Shown piece by piece: positions 7,577 to 14,999 of a DNA stretch of 64,000 bases (the stretch's first letter is position 1; each line of letters starts with the position of its first letter). The position numbers and the translations under genes are program-made. The stretch covers positions 1-64,000 of the IMG/VR virus record IMGVR_UViG_3300017739_000005; one strand, 5' to 3'. The stretch comes from a virus. The notes beneath the pieces are model-generated. The model saw only the letters and a program-made list of their open reading frames with translations, was not told where the DNA came from and made no database searches.

Positions 7577-8023
7577 TTACATCTCATACTTTTTAGGATC
7601 AGTTTCGGTAGTTATTTTCAAAGGTGCTTGTTCGACACGGATGACTTGTGCAGGAGCAGTCTGTGACGCTGCCTCAATTAGTCTTTCCATATCTGCCTTT
7701 GTTATCCCACTGCCACCACCAGTAGCAGCACCGTTATTCTTCTTGGCAGTCTGAACGCCAAAAGTAGCTAAAACTCCAGTGAAGACCGAAGCTATGAAAG
7801 TTGGATCGAGATCTTGCTCGGGGAAGTTGAGTGCCTTTGGCAAGTCAACGTACGCTAACGTCAGAATTCCACCAGACCAAACCAGAATCCCAAGTCTCAC
7901 GAACGTTGATAGTATCGCGAGTTGTTCTTCCTTATCTTCTGATGCTTCCTTTAAGCGACCGAAGAAACCTTTTGGTTTCTCTTCGGATTTAGGAGGTTGT
8001 TTCTTTTCGTCTGCCATAGTCAC
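7577..8023 (-). CDS. Two-span membrane protein, holin-like organisation (148 aa)
   Basis: Charged N-terminus (MADEKKQPPKSEEKPKGFF), a hydrophobic segment near residues 43-58 (LGILVWSGGILTLAYV) and a second near 76-92 (FIASVFTGVLATFGVQT), then a glycine-rich linker and a polar helical tail. Two helices with a charged start fit the general layout of small holins, but there is no family signature I can confirm. Translation may begin at the second Met (residue 3). An AT-rich TATATATA at 8037-8044 could be a degenerate late promoter. Alternative: a membrane component of virion assembly. Confidence 0.65.
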   Translation of the reverse strand: MTMADEKKQPPKSEEKPKGFFGRLKEASEDKEEQLAILSTFVRLGILVWSGGILTLAYVDLPKALNFPEQDLDPTFIASVFTGVLATFGVQTAKKNNGAATGGGSGITKADMERLIEAASQTAPAQVIRVEQAPLKITTETDPKKYEM

Positions 8024-8045
8024 TGTGAAGGACTACTATATATAT

Positions 8046-8468
8046 CTACTCTGCGACCTGACGTTTCTTACCGATATTATATTTCGACTCTAAAATCCAT
8101 TCACCCTTGTCCTTGTAAGAGATAACCTTAATCTGATTTAACGGTGCAAGTTCACCAAGTTCTTCATCAACAACATCTACAAGTCCCCAGTCGGATAGTA
8201 GTTTAGTAATTCTATTGCGACGTTCTACATCGTTAGAAGTTAGGTTCGCGTGCTTTCCATCCAACGCAAACAACTCTTTAAAGTGTACGATATAATACTT
8301 GCCCTTCTTATGAAGAATATGACAACTCTGAAATAATTTCTTTTCCTTTCTCGATGCTACACCGATTCTGGTAAGCGTCTCTCTAACTTTCAGAAAATCA
8401 TCTGGTTGCTTGAGACTAACTTCGACCATAATATCGGGTGACCAAGAGATCTCGATCTCACCTGCCAT
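8046..8468 (-). CDS. regA: RegA translational repressor
   Basis: 140 aa, close to T4 RegA after an N-terminal extension of about 13 residues. Recognisable segments include VEVSLKQPDDFLKVRETLTR, SCHILHKKGKYYIVHFKE and LSDWGLVDVVDEE. RegA binds ribosome sites of early phage mRNAs and shuts their translation, including those of clamp-loader genes (known for T4). As in T4, it sits next to gp62 and overlaps it (11 bp). The order regA, gp62, gp44, gp45 is kept but other genes are inserted. Confidence 0.95.
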   Translation of the reverse strand: MAGEIEISWSPDIMVEVSLKQPDDFLKVRETLTRIGVASRKEKKLFQSCHILHKKGKYYIVHFKELFALDGKHANLTSNDVERRNRITKLLSDWGLVDVVDEELGELAPLNQIKVISYKDKGEWILESKYNIGKKRQVAE

Positions 8469-8868
8469 TGGTTTTACCTCCAGTATTCATTTTTAATTTA
8501 ATCAATTCAATCTGATCGTTGGTCAGAATACGAAGCGCATCCCGTGCTTTTTCATCTGAATACTTGAAGTATTTTTTGATGAGGTCAAGATTATCAATCT
8601 TGTCCTTACGCTGCCAAGGAGAGAAACGACGTTTCTTTCTCAGACTATTTAGATAAAATGAATATTGAAGATCATTATCAAGTTGGTGAAACTCATTGAG
8701 AGCATTGGCATATAGCACAGTCTCTTTGAATCCACTAAAACATTTGTTGACAATGTATGGAGGATACTTCCTCATCCAGTCTTCACCACGTTCACGAAGA
8801 TCTTCTTTAGTGAAATTAATACTGTTTAAGTAATCAGTTAAAGGGTAATCCTTGTGGTGCTTTGACAT
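8458..8868 (-). CDS. 62: Clamp loader small subunit (T4 gp62)
   Basis: 136 aa. Family features: the PLTDYLNSINFTKEDLRE start, YPPYIVNKCFSGFKETVLYA, and LNSLRKKRRFSPWQRK. With gp44 it forms the 4:1 loader that opens the gp45 clamp. It is shorter than T4 gp62 (187 aa), which is typical for cyanophages. The first 35 bp overlap the 3' end of the Dam methylase gene and the end overlaps regA. Confidence 0.9.
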   Translation of the reverse strand: MSKHHKDYPLTDYLNSINFTKEDLRERGEDWMRKYPPYIVNKCFSGFKETVLYANALNEFHQLDNDLQYSFYLNSLRKKRRFSPWQRKDKIDNLDLIKKYFKYSDEKARDALRILTNDQIELIKLKMNTGGKTNGR

Positions 8869-9673
8869 AGTTGGTGATGAGAAGTTCTTTACGTTTTGAT
8901 TGTGCAGCGTTGTAACCGCCTGTAGATCTCATTGTATATGTGAGATCCCATTCTGCCTGTGTGTGATCTGGAAACAGACCACGAGTATTTTCATTTGAAT
9001 TATAGGTGATCATCCATTTGCAGGTAGACTCATTACATACACGTGCAAACCTTTGATGATCAAATCCTTTGTGCATAGAACCCTTGGTTCCGTACAAGAA
9101 ATCTTTGATGTCATATGGAGGATCTAGGAAACAAAATATATCCTGATCATCCGTCATCAGATCTTCATAGTCATTGTTAGTGATCTCCCAGTGCTCAATG
9201 ATATGACTATAGTGTGCAAGTTTCCTGATTCCTTTCTTGCTGAAGTTTGATACAGATGCCTGCTTAGAAAATGAACTGTTCTCTGTCAGTCCAGAGAATG
9301 AACACTTATTAAGCACGTAGAAATAAACTGCCTGTTGAAACTCATCCACATTTCCAATGTCTGCTTTACATTTCTGAAAGAGTTCTCTTGCTTTCTGCTC
9401 ATTGTCGTGATGATTCTTGACTGACATCAGAGTATCACTCAATTCGTATCCACGATCTTGAAGTTGTACCCAGAAGTTATACAAGTAAAAGTAAGTATCA
9501 TTCACCCAGACAGGGGTGTCAGGATTCTCCTTTGAGAAATAGATTGCCATAGAACCACCACCCAGGAATGGTTCACGAAACTCTTTCACGTAATCAGGAA
9601 ACTGTGGATACAGTTTTGCAGCAGCACGTGACTTCCCACCTGGATAGCGGAGCGGAGTTTTGTACGATTTCAT
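8834..9673 (-). CDS. dam: DNA adenine methyltransferase, D12 class (Dam-like)
   Basis: N6-adenine DNA methyltransferase. Motifs: RYPGGKSR (SAM-binding start), FREPFLGGGS (motif I) and FLDPPYD (catalytic DPPY, near residue 193). The D12 fold runs full length (about 280 aa). I chose the Met that begins MKSYKTPLRYPGG because this is the usual start of the family and it follows the upstream stop by one base; an upstream ATG at 9700 would add nine residues. It lies between gp62 and gp44, where T4 has no such gene, so it is an insertion into the clamp-loader operon. It may protect phage DNA from host nucleases or mark replicated strands (inference). Confidence 0.92.
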   Translation of the reverse strand: MKSYKTPLRYPGGKSRAAAKLYPQFPDYVKEFREPFLGGGSMAIYFSKENPDTPVWVNDTYFYLYNFWVQLQDRGYELSDTLMSVKNHHDNEQKARELFQKCKADIGNVDEFQQAVYFYVLNKCSFSGLTENSSFSKQASVSNFSKKGIRKLAHYSHIIEHWEITNNDYEDLMTDDQDIFCFLDPPYDIKDFLYGTKGSMHKGFDHQRFARVCNESTCKWMITYNSNENTRGLFPDHTQAEWDLTYTMRSTGGYNAAQSKRKELLITNYVKAPQGLPFN

Positions 9674-9674
9674 C

Positions 9675-9848
9675 TCACTGTACTTTAAAGTCATACTCAA
9701 TAGTAATTACCTTACACTGCTCACCAGTGTGACTCACTTTGATATGTGTATTCATTATACCACCAATTCTTTCTGAAGCATACTTGATGTCATCAAGAAT
9801 TTCGTTCTCTAGGTCCTTGTAAGGATCGTAGTGCTTGTCAATTTTCAT
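9675..9848 (-). CDS. Small conserved hypothetical (57 aa)
   Basis: Starts MKIDKHYDPYKDLENEILDD and ends HTGEQCKVITIEYDFKVQ. It looks like one helix followed by two beta strands. I selected the ATG at 9848, which overlaps the end of the upstream oxygenase gene by 11 bp, instead of a longer form starting at 9875 inside it. It is directly followed by the Dam gene. No recognised family. Confidence 0.6.
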   Translation of the reverse strand: MKIDKHYDPYKDLENEILDDIKYASERIGGIMNTHIKVSHTGEQCKVITIEYDFKVQ

Positions 9849-10512
9849 TAGGGTTTGGTTGCATAACAGGGTCATCTTGAACCAACTTGATGTTGGTCAT
9901 ATTTTGTCCGAAGGGTCCGAAGTTAATAGGACCAGTTGGAAGTGCATTCCACGCAATATTTGCACGGAACATATCACCCACGTGAGGTGTTGAAAAATGA
10001 ATTAACCAACTTGGCCAGACTACCAGTGTCCCAGGACGCCACTCAGGGGCGCTACAAGCGTTCTTATATGCTGAGGAGACTACTTCCATCTGATTGTAAG
10101 AACGGACCCAACAGGGGTCTTGGAACTGCGTTGGGTGACCTTCAGTTAGATTGAAGATACCTGACCAGTATGAAAGAGGGTGTCTGTGTGGTTGATGCAT
10201 CCCTTCAGAATGTGGCATCGATACGTTTCCCCACATCATAGAGACTTCAAACTTACCCCACATCTCAAACTCTTGATCAACCTTAATCTCTTCCAGACAT
10301 TCTTCGATCCAAGTTGTAAGTGGTTGAAATGCAGGAAGGTTTTGAAGATTACCTTTAGTAGACTGTACAGGATGTGGGAAGTTAAACATACCACGTTCAA
10401 TAGGATCAAGAGCATCCAAGATAGGATCTACAAGATCGGGTCTTTCAAAGGTAAAGATCTCGATAGGAAAGATCTCGTGCTTTTTCATTGCTTTCGGGTA
10501 ATTCAATTTCAT
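9838..10512 (-). CDS. 2OG-Fe(II) oxygenase family protein (224 aa)
   Basis: Non-heme iron dioxygenase of the TIGR02466-like type. Iron-ligand region MHQPHRHPLSYWSGIFNL, then a jelly-roll strand LVVWPSWLIHFSTPH supplying the distal histidine, and FRANIAWN with the arginine that normally binds 2-oxoglutarate. The substrate cannot be told from sequence. It begins MKLNYPKAMKKHEIFP, and the first eight residues nearly repeat those of the SAM methyltransferase at 10589-11176. It is one of four such enzymes between 9.8 and 18.4 kb. It overlaps the 27-aa ORF upstream by ATGA. Confidence 0.85.
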   Translation of the reverse strand: MKLNYPKAMKKHEIFPIEIFTFERPDLVDPILDALDPIERGMFNFPHPVQSTKGNLQNLPAFQPLTTWIEECLEEIKVDQEFEMWGKFEVSMMWGNVSMPHSEGMHQPHRHPLSYWSGIFNLTEGHPTQFQDPCWVRSYNQMEVVSSAYKNACSAPEWRPGTLVVWPSWLIHFSTPHVGDMFRANIAWNALPTGPINFGPFGQNMTNIKLVQDDPVMQPNPNEN

Positions 10513-10592
10513 TTCTTGAATACTCCTAGTCTAACTAAAATATAAAATGTAAGAGTTGTCCAGAAGACAATTTCTAATCCAATGTGATTCAT
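10509..10592 (-). CDS. 27-aa membrane micro-ORF
   Basis: A 28-codon frame encoding MNHIGLEIVFWTTL then FYILVRLGVFKK: a single hydrophobic helix with a basic end. Its ATG overlaps the stop of the upstream methyltransferase (ATGA) and its own stop overlaps the ATG of the downstream oxygenase (ATGA). An AGGAG sequence near its 3' end would serve as the ribosome site of that next gene. The double overlap fills the only gap in this operon and argues for a real gene, though length alone gives weak evidence. Confidence 0.5.
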   Translation of the reverse strand: MNHIGLEIVFWTTLTFYILVRLGVFKK

Positions 10593-11176
10593 TTTTTCCA
10601 AGTAAACATAGAATCATATGTTGCCATATGACTATTGATGTCATTTATATCTCTAAACTCTGCCACACCAACATTAACTGGTTCAGCATTGTAATCGTGC
10701 CCAATGATTAGACCACCCTTTTTAATTTTAGGATACCAATCATTTAGTTCACGCTTTACTTGTTCGTAATTTAACCAAGCATCAAAGAAAATAAAATCGA
10801 ATGTCTCATCGTCACAGTCTTCGTGAAGGGTATCTGTATTACCTTTCCAAAGTTCAGAACGATGTTGCTCACCAGACCATTTGATATGATGCTTGGCGAT
10901 CCATTCGTGTGTCTCCATCTGTGCAGGAGAAGTAGAGTTTAAAGGACCATCACCTTCTGGGTTCATCCAGTCTGTGTATGGTTCCCAGTTATCAACACCG
11001 TACAACTTCTTTACGTTAGGACAGTTCTGTAAAATAGTTAGAAAACTTTCTGCACGAAAGACTCCAAGTTCTAAACCAATAAGGTTTTCACCGTGGAGTC
11101 CAATCAGCAAGACTGCTGATCTAATATCTGTTAGAGCGTCTACAAAGTTATACGCTTTTGGGTATTTCAATTTCAT
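10589..11176 (-). CDS. Class I SAM-dependent methyltransferase (Methyltransf_24-like)
   Basis: 195 aa from the ATG at 11176, which overlaps the gp44 stop as ATGA; a start at 11188 would add four residues. Rossmann motif I is IGLELGVFRAESFLTIL, motif II YGVDNW, and the FDFIFFDAWLNYEQV strand with GGLIIGHDY completes the fold. Such enzymes often act on small molecules or glycans; the substrate is unknown. The N-terminal MKLKYPKA is nearly identical to that of the following oxygenase, suggesting a duplicated 5' end. Confidence 0.85.
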   Translation of the reverse strand: MKLKYPKAYNFVDALTDIRSAVLLIGLHGENLIGLELGVFRAESFLTILQNCPNVKKLYGVDNWEPYTDWMNPEGDGPLNSTSPAQMETHEWIAKHHIKWSGEQHRSELWKGNTDTLHEDCDDETFDFIFFDAWLNYEQVKRELNDWYPKIKKGGLIIGHDYNAEPVNVGVAEFRDINDINSHMATYDSMFTWKK

Positions 11177-12114
11177 TTGAACTCGCACCTCATCATAAGT
11201 TCAGTAAGGAAAGCAACCAAGTTAATCTCTTGGTCAGCAACAAACGCTGCCTTGTATTGGTACTCACCAATAAGAAGAACTGCCTCAGGAATAGATCGTG
11301 GTGACATATATGTATAGAGACTGTCGTACACATTCCTGATGATCTGTGTAGGTTCATTGTCCAGATTCTGAACAACCCACTTCTTCATCTTAGTAAACTC
11401 TTTGTCCTTGAGAAACTTTACTAGGTCGTCAAGTTTAGTATCAGATACAGCAGCAAGAACACCAGTGTCAATCTTACCGATAGAAGAATAACGTTGGAGT
11501 TCATTTAGTGTACGTCTGAAGTCAGGGAAATATTTCTGTACTAGCGCCGCCAGAACACGAGGTTCCGAAGAGACCTTTTGCTCTTCAAGGATGGACTGGA
11601 CACGCTTGAAAAACTCTGCTGCGAGTTGTTGCTTTTGTTTGCCTGTGATTCCGAAGTCAACAACTGAGCAGCGAGAATGGAGGGGGGCAATGATTTTGTT
11701 TTTGTAGTTGCAGGTGAAGATGAATCTGCAGTTGCCACTAAACTCCTCAATACTTGCCCGTAGGAGGAGTTGAACATCATTGGTTGTGTTATCTGCTTCG
11801 TCAATGATGATGACTTTGTGTTTAGAAGTTGAAGTAAGCGATACGGTCGAAGCGAAATTCTTCGCATTGTTTCTGACTGTATCGAGAAACCGTCCTTCGT
11901 CTGATCCGTTGATGACATAGTAGTCTGCCTCTAGTTGTTCACATAATGCTTTTGCTACTGTAGTCTTGCCAATACCAGGAGGTCCAGACAGTAGCAGGTT
12001 AGGGATCTCACCTTGCTCTACAAACTTGTTTAGTACACTCTTGATATTCTCGGGCAGAATACAATCGTCGATCTTACGAGGACGATATTGTTCACACCAA
12101 AGAAAATCACTCAT
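11173..12114 (-). CDS. 44: Clamp loader large subunit (T4 gp44)
   Basis: AAA+ ATPase, 313 aa. It opens with WCEQYRPRKIDDCILPENI, typical of the RFC/DnaX family. Walker A GPPGIGKTT near residues 44-52, Walker B VIIIDEAD near 101-108, sensor 1 FIFTCNYKNKI and the SRC arginine-finger motif HSRCSVVDF. Four copies with one gp62 load the sliding clamp. The length matches T4 gp44 (319 aa). It overlaps the upstream oxygenase and the downstream methyltransferase by four bases each. Confidence 0.96.
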   Translation of the reverse strand: MSDFLWCEQYRPRKIDDCILPENIKSVLNKFVEQGEIPNLLLSGPPGIGKTTVAKALCEQLEADYYVINGSDEGRFLDTVRNNAKNFASTVSLTSTSKHKVIIIDEADNTTNDVQLLLRASIEEFSGNCRFIFTCNYKNKIIAPLHSRCSVVDFGITGKQKQQLAAEFFKRVQSILEEQKVSSEPRVLAALVQKYFPDFRRTLNELQRYSSIGKIDTGVLAAVSDTKLDDLVKFLKDKEFTKMKKWVVQNLDNEPTQIIRNVYDSLYTYMSPRSIPEAVLLIGEYQYKAAFVADQEINLVAFLTELMMRCEFK

Positions 12115-12683
12115 AATGAAATAGTCTCTCCTGAGAGATGTAAGTTGAAAGAAAATATAATCTTATCTTCAGCAGCACGATGTGGTTGTGACTGATGGAT
12201 AAGATAGGATGGGAAGAAAATTATATCACCTTCCCTACATTCTGGTTCAATCGATTCGATTTGTCCAGTCCACGGATCAATCAACGGTGAGAAGAATGAT
12301 GTGGGTTTATGTGCTCTGCCTAGTTGTGCATAGAATACCGAAGAGTATCCAATTGCACCGTGATTGTGTGCAGCGTGACAAGTGTTAGCGGGATACTTTT
12401 GGCACCACGCATTTGACACAAATGCTCCAGGGTTCATACTAGCAAACACTTGGAGCGGTTCGTGCAAGATTGTCATTAACTCATCATAGTATTCTGGGTT
12501 GCGTCCTGCAGCGTAATACTTATGGAAATCGCTATACCCCCCATTGAGATAATCATCTTGCATCAAATCCTGACACTCTGGATCGTTCCAGTTAATCTCG
12601 TTCAAGAAATTCATCTTGATTGTTTCCCAGTCTTTTACTGAGTGGATATAAACTGGAACTGAGAAGAGGTCAGATTTAATCAT
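12111..12683 (-). CDS. 2OG-Fe(II) oxygenase family protein (190 aa)
   Basis: Same superfamily as the other three oxygenases here. Iron motif CHAAHNHGAIGYSSVFYAQL, distal histidine in IIFFPSYLIHQSQPH, and the last core strand DKIIFSFNLHL. At the position where the sisters have arginine before the final strand (PRVSIAFN, FRANIAWN) this one has lysine, so co-substrate binding may differ or be weaker. It lies between gp45 and gp44, overlapping both by four bases, so it is co-translated with the clamp and the loader. Confidence 0.82.
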   Translation of the reverse strand: MIKSDLFSVPVYIHSVKDWETIKMNFLNEINWNDPECQDLMQDDYLNGGYSDFHKYYAAGRNPEYYDELMTILHEPLQVFASMNPGAFVSNAWCQKYPANTCHAAHNHGAIGYSSVFYAQLGRAHKPTSFFSPLIDPWTGQIESIEPECREGDIIFFPSYLIHQSQPHRAAEDKIIFSFNLHLSGETISL

Positions 12684-13363
12684 TTGCCTTTAGGTTCTAG
12701 AGCGATGTAGTATTCAAGATCTGTACTGGTTGATTGGAAGTGACCGATCTTGTTCTTAGCGATACGAACTTTGTAATCACCAGGGAGAAGACGAAGGTTC
12801 TCTACTTTAAAACAATAGCAGAACTCATCCTCAGGAGAATCAAGAACACCAACTGGAACACTGAATGTGTTACTAGTTTCATTCTTCTTATCACAAACCA
12901 TCAAGTTGATGTTACCACCACCATTGTACAGACATAGGTCAGGTACTTGGTAAACGGATGCAGCACGTTGAAGGTCAGCAAGAGTATCAGTGCGAAGATT
13001 AAATTCTACATCTACCCCAGGGATGTCCAACTCTTTGGACGGTGGTTTCGTGATGATGTCTGGGTCACTGTAGTAGTATTGTGTCTTTGCTTGGTGGACT
13101 TCATCTTTGATCTCAAGTTTCTGAGGATCACTGAAGTCAAAAATTGGATTCTCAAACAACGAGAGACCAGAGAGGAAAAGACCCAAGTCATAAATCGGGA
13201 CTTGCTGAGGGAACTTTTCAGCAACTTCGACAGAAGCATAAATGTTGCGATTGACAGAGATCGTACGGATCCTACTGCCAGGATCAATAACGATCGACTT
13301 ATTGATGGTAGCAAAGTTTTTTAGGATTGATTGTGTTTTTTTAGAAATCTTGACTGTGCTCAT
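12680..13363 (-). CDS. 45: Sliding clamp (T4 gp45)
   Basis: 227-aa trimeric DNA clamp, the same length class as T4 gp45 (228 aa). Recognisable segments: KISKKTQSILKNFATINKSI at the start, VPIYDLGLFLSGLSLFENP, and the C-terminal strand DLEYYIALEPKGK. It is the processivity factor for gp43 and also activates late transcription through gp55, whose gene lies at 22323-22805. It overlaps both neighbours by four bases. Confidence 0.95.
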   Translation of the reverse strand: MSTVKISKKTQSILKNFATINKSIVIDPGSRIRTISVNRNIYASVEVAEKFPQQVPIYDLGLFLSGLSLFENPIFDFSDPQKLEIKDEVHQAKTQYYYSDPDIITKPPSKELDIPGVDVEFNLRTDTLADLQRAASVYQVPDLCLYNGGGNINLMVCDKKNETSNTFSVPVGVLDSPEDEFCYCFKVENLRLLPGDYKVRIAKNKIGHFQSTSTDLEYYIALEPKGK

Positions 13364-13647
13364 TGAGGATAGGATTCAGTAATTTGGTTCTTGTTAGAGA
13401 AATGGAATAGAAGGACTGCGTAATGCATCACCTTAAAGAGGTCCACTTTAGCACATCCCTTCTTATCATAGCGAGAGGCATACTTTAGAATGTTACTTCT
13501 ACAGAATGCCTCAGCGTCACCACACGCTTCAATTAGATCTAGAGTTTGAATCTGATCATTGCCTGCTGAATAGTGACCTCGATATGTTCCAGTGATGTAC
13601 TCTTTCAATTTTTGAAGAGTTTCCTCTTCTTCATACTTACACGACAT
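13360..13647 (-). CDS. DUF3310-like protein (95 aa)
   Basis: Pattern HYSAGNDQIQTLDLIEACG, FCRSNILKYASRYDKKG and DLFKVMHYAVLLF matches the DUF3310 family found in many phages: a short helical protein once linked with nucleotide-kinase fusions. Biochemical role unknown. The stop overlaps the gp45 start (ATGA) and the start overlaps the 54-aa gene by 11 bp, so it is part of the clamp operon. Confidence 0.75.
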   Translation of the reverse strand: MSCKYEEEETLQKLKEYITGTYRGHYSAGNDQIQTLDLIEACGDAEAFCRSNILKYASRYDKKGCAKVDLFKVMHYAVLLFHFSNKNQITESYPQ

Positions 13648-13801
13648 AACCGTATTGTTCTCGAAGGATTTTTTTGTAAGGTTTCCCTAGTGCCTTTAGT
13701 TCAGTAACAAGTTTGAGTTTGTTGTGAAGGGCAGTGTCGCCACCCAGTTTAAGGGCAGCGACAATAGTGAGGAGTTCCTCGTCGTTAATAGGGAGATCCA
13801 T
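13637..13801 (-). CDS. 54-aa helical protein
   Basis: A complete short frame between the CobS-like gene and the DUF3310 gene: MDLPINDEELLTIVAALKLG, a helical middle with TALHNKLKLVTEL, ending REQYGYVV. The composition is ordinary coding sequence with no low complexity. The 11-bp overlap with the DUF3310 start supports translational coupling. I do not recognise it; helical content could fit a small regulator or structural factor. Confidence 0.65.
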   Translation of the reverse strand: MDLPINDEELLTIVAALKLGGDTALHNKLKLVTELKALGKPYKKILREQYGYVV

Positions 13802-13827
13802 AGGATGCTTTTAGTTTATCAGAGTTA

Positions 13828-14919
13828 TCACCCTAAGTCAACATCGTTTCCATTTAAAGGAACAACTTTGTCACCTTCGGGTGCGAAGTCCGCGTCAATC
13901 TTGTCGTACAGTTCAAAGAATGCTTGCTTAGTCTCATCATCAAACCTGTTGATGCTGTACTTGATTGCATCTTCTTTGGAACCGAAGATATTGAATGCCT
14001 TGGCAATGTGAACCAACCGACGAGTAGAGATTAACTCATCGATTCCACCTTCAGCAAATGTTCTACGGATGATAGATGCCCAGTCAGCAAGACGCTTACA
14101 GAAGTCATCATCAGAGCAGATTGCTTTGAGGATTTTGGTTTCAGTTACCACTGTTGGGTAATCTTGTTCGAGGGTAATAGCAAAACGCTCTAGGAATGCT
14201 TCATTGAGAACATTTGTTCCAACAAAGCGACCGTCATCGCTGCCTTTACCTTTAGTATTTGCAGTTGCAATAACATTGAATCCTGGGGATGGTTGTACAT
14301 AACGTCCAATCTTCTTAAGGAATACACCTTTACCTTCCAGTACAGATTGAAGACATAGGATCTTGTTCGATGCAAGATCAACTTCATCTAGAAGAAGGAC
14401 AGTTCCTTTCTCCAGAGCATCGACGACTGGTCCGTTGTGCCAAACAGTATTACCATCAACAAGACGAAACCCACCAATAAGATCATCTTCGTCTGTTTCA
14501 ATAGTGATATTTACGCGAATCAACTCTCTATTTAGAGATGCACACGCTTGCTCTACACCTAGAGTCTTACCGTTTCCTGACAAACCTTGAATGTAAGTAG
14601 GATAGAATGCTTTACTCTTGATAACTTTCTTGACTGTAGAGTAGTTACCGAAAGGAATGAAGTTGGGATCTGTTGTAGGAACAAGAGATACTGATGGGGC
14701 AACTGCTGCTTCGAGTTGCTTACGTGCTTCAGTAACTGTGAGTTGCCACTTGTTGTAACCTGCTTTGTACTGCTTCATACGTTTCTTGACAGTGGCAAGA
14801 GAACATCCGAAGTGGTCAGATGCAGAGAGAAGATTAGGAACAGAAACTTCTGGTCCGAAGTTCTCTACAAGATAGTTGAAGAAGTCTTCGGTTGTGTGTG
14901 GGATAGGATCGAAAGGCAT
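13828..14919 (-). CDS. cobS: CobS-like MoxR-type AAA+ ATPase
   Basis: 363-aa ATPase known in T4-like cyanophages as CobS. Walker A GLSGNGKT near residues 113-120, Walker B TVLLLDEVD near 175-183, sensor region NVIATANTKGKG and the arginine-bearing EAFLERFAITL. The N-terminal 90 residues carry a helix-turn-helix-like stretch (SDHFGCSLATVKKRMKQY). In cobalamin synthesis CobS works with CobT, a VWA protein. Here the next gene (15000-17165) is also a VWA protein, so the pair may be a MoxR/VWA chaperone-type machine instead of a cobalt chelatase (inference). A TATACT box and nested inverted repeats lie just upstream. Confidence 0.88.
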   Translation of the reverse strand: MPFDPIPHTTEDFFNYLVENFGPEVSVPNLLSASDHFGCSLATVKKRMKQYKAGYNKWQLTVTEARKQLEAAVAPSVSLVPTTDPNFIPFGNYSTVKKVIKSKAFYPTYIQGLSGNGKTLGVEQACASLNRELIRVNITIETDEDDLIGGFRLVDGNTVWHNGPVVDALEKGTVLLLDEVDLASNKILCLQSVLEGKGVFLKKIGRYVQPSPGFNVIATANTKGKGSDDGRFVGTNVLNEAFLERFAITLEQDYPTVVTETKILKAICSDDDFCKRLADWASIIRRTFAEGGIDELISTRRLVHIAKAFNIFGSKEDAIKYSINRFDDETKQAFFELYDKIDADFAPEGDKVVPLNGNDVDLG

Positions 14920-14956
14920 TTGTTTAATGTGTGTTTGATTTGTTTGCTATGAATTA

Positions 14957-14999
14957 AGTATAGTGCATCTGTGGCACAGATGGTATGGCAGTGTGCCAC
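14957..14999 (-). promoter_or_regulatory. Promoter box with nested inverted repeats upstream of cobS
   Basis: Minus-strand TATACT (14957-14962) looks like a -10 element without a good -35. In its place lies a perfect palindrome CATCTGTG-C-CACAGATG (14966-14982). Its GTGGCACA half is also inverted as TGTGCCAC at 14992-14999, 13 bases away. Symmetric repeats over the -35 region suggest a regulator binding site; the regulator is unknown. Confidence 0.5.

Noticed and set aside
13828-14919. Reading CobS as evidence for a cobalamin pathway in this phage
   Set aside because: No other B12 gene is visible here and the adjacent partner has peptidase and VWA motifs; the pathway claim is not supported from this window alone.
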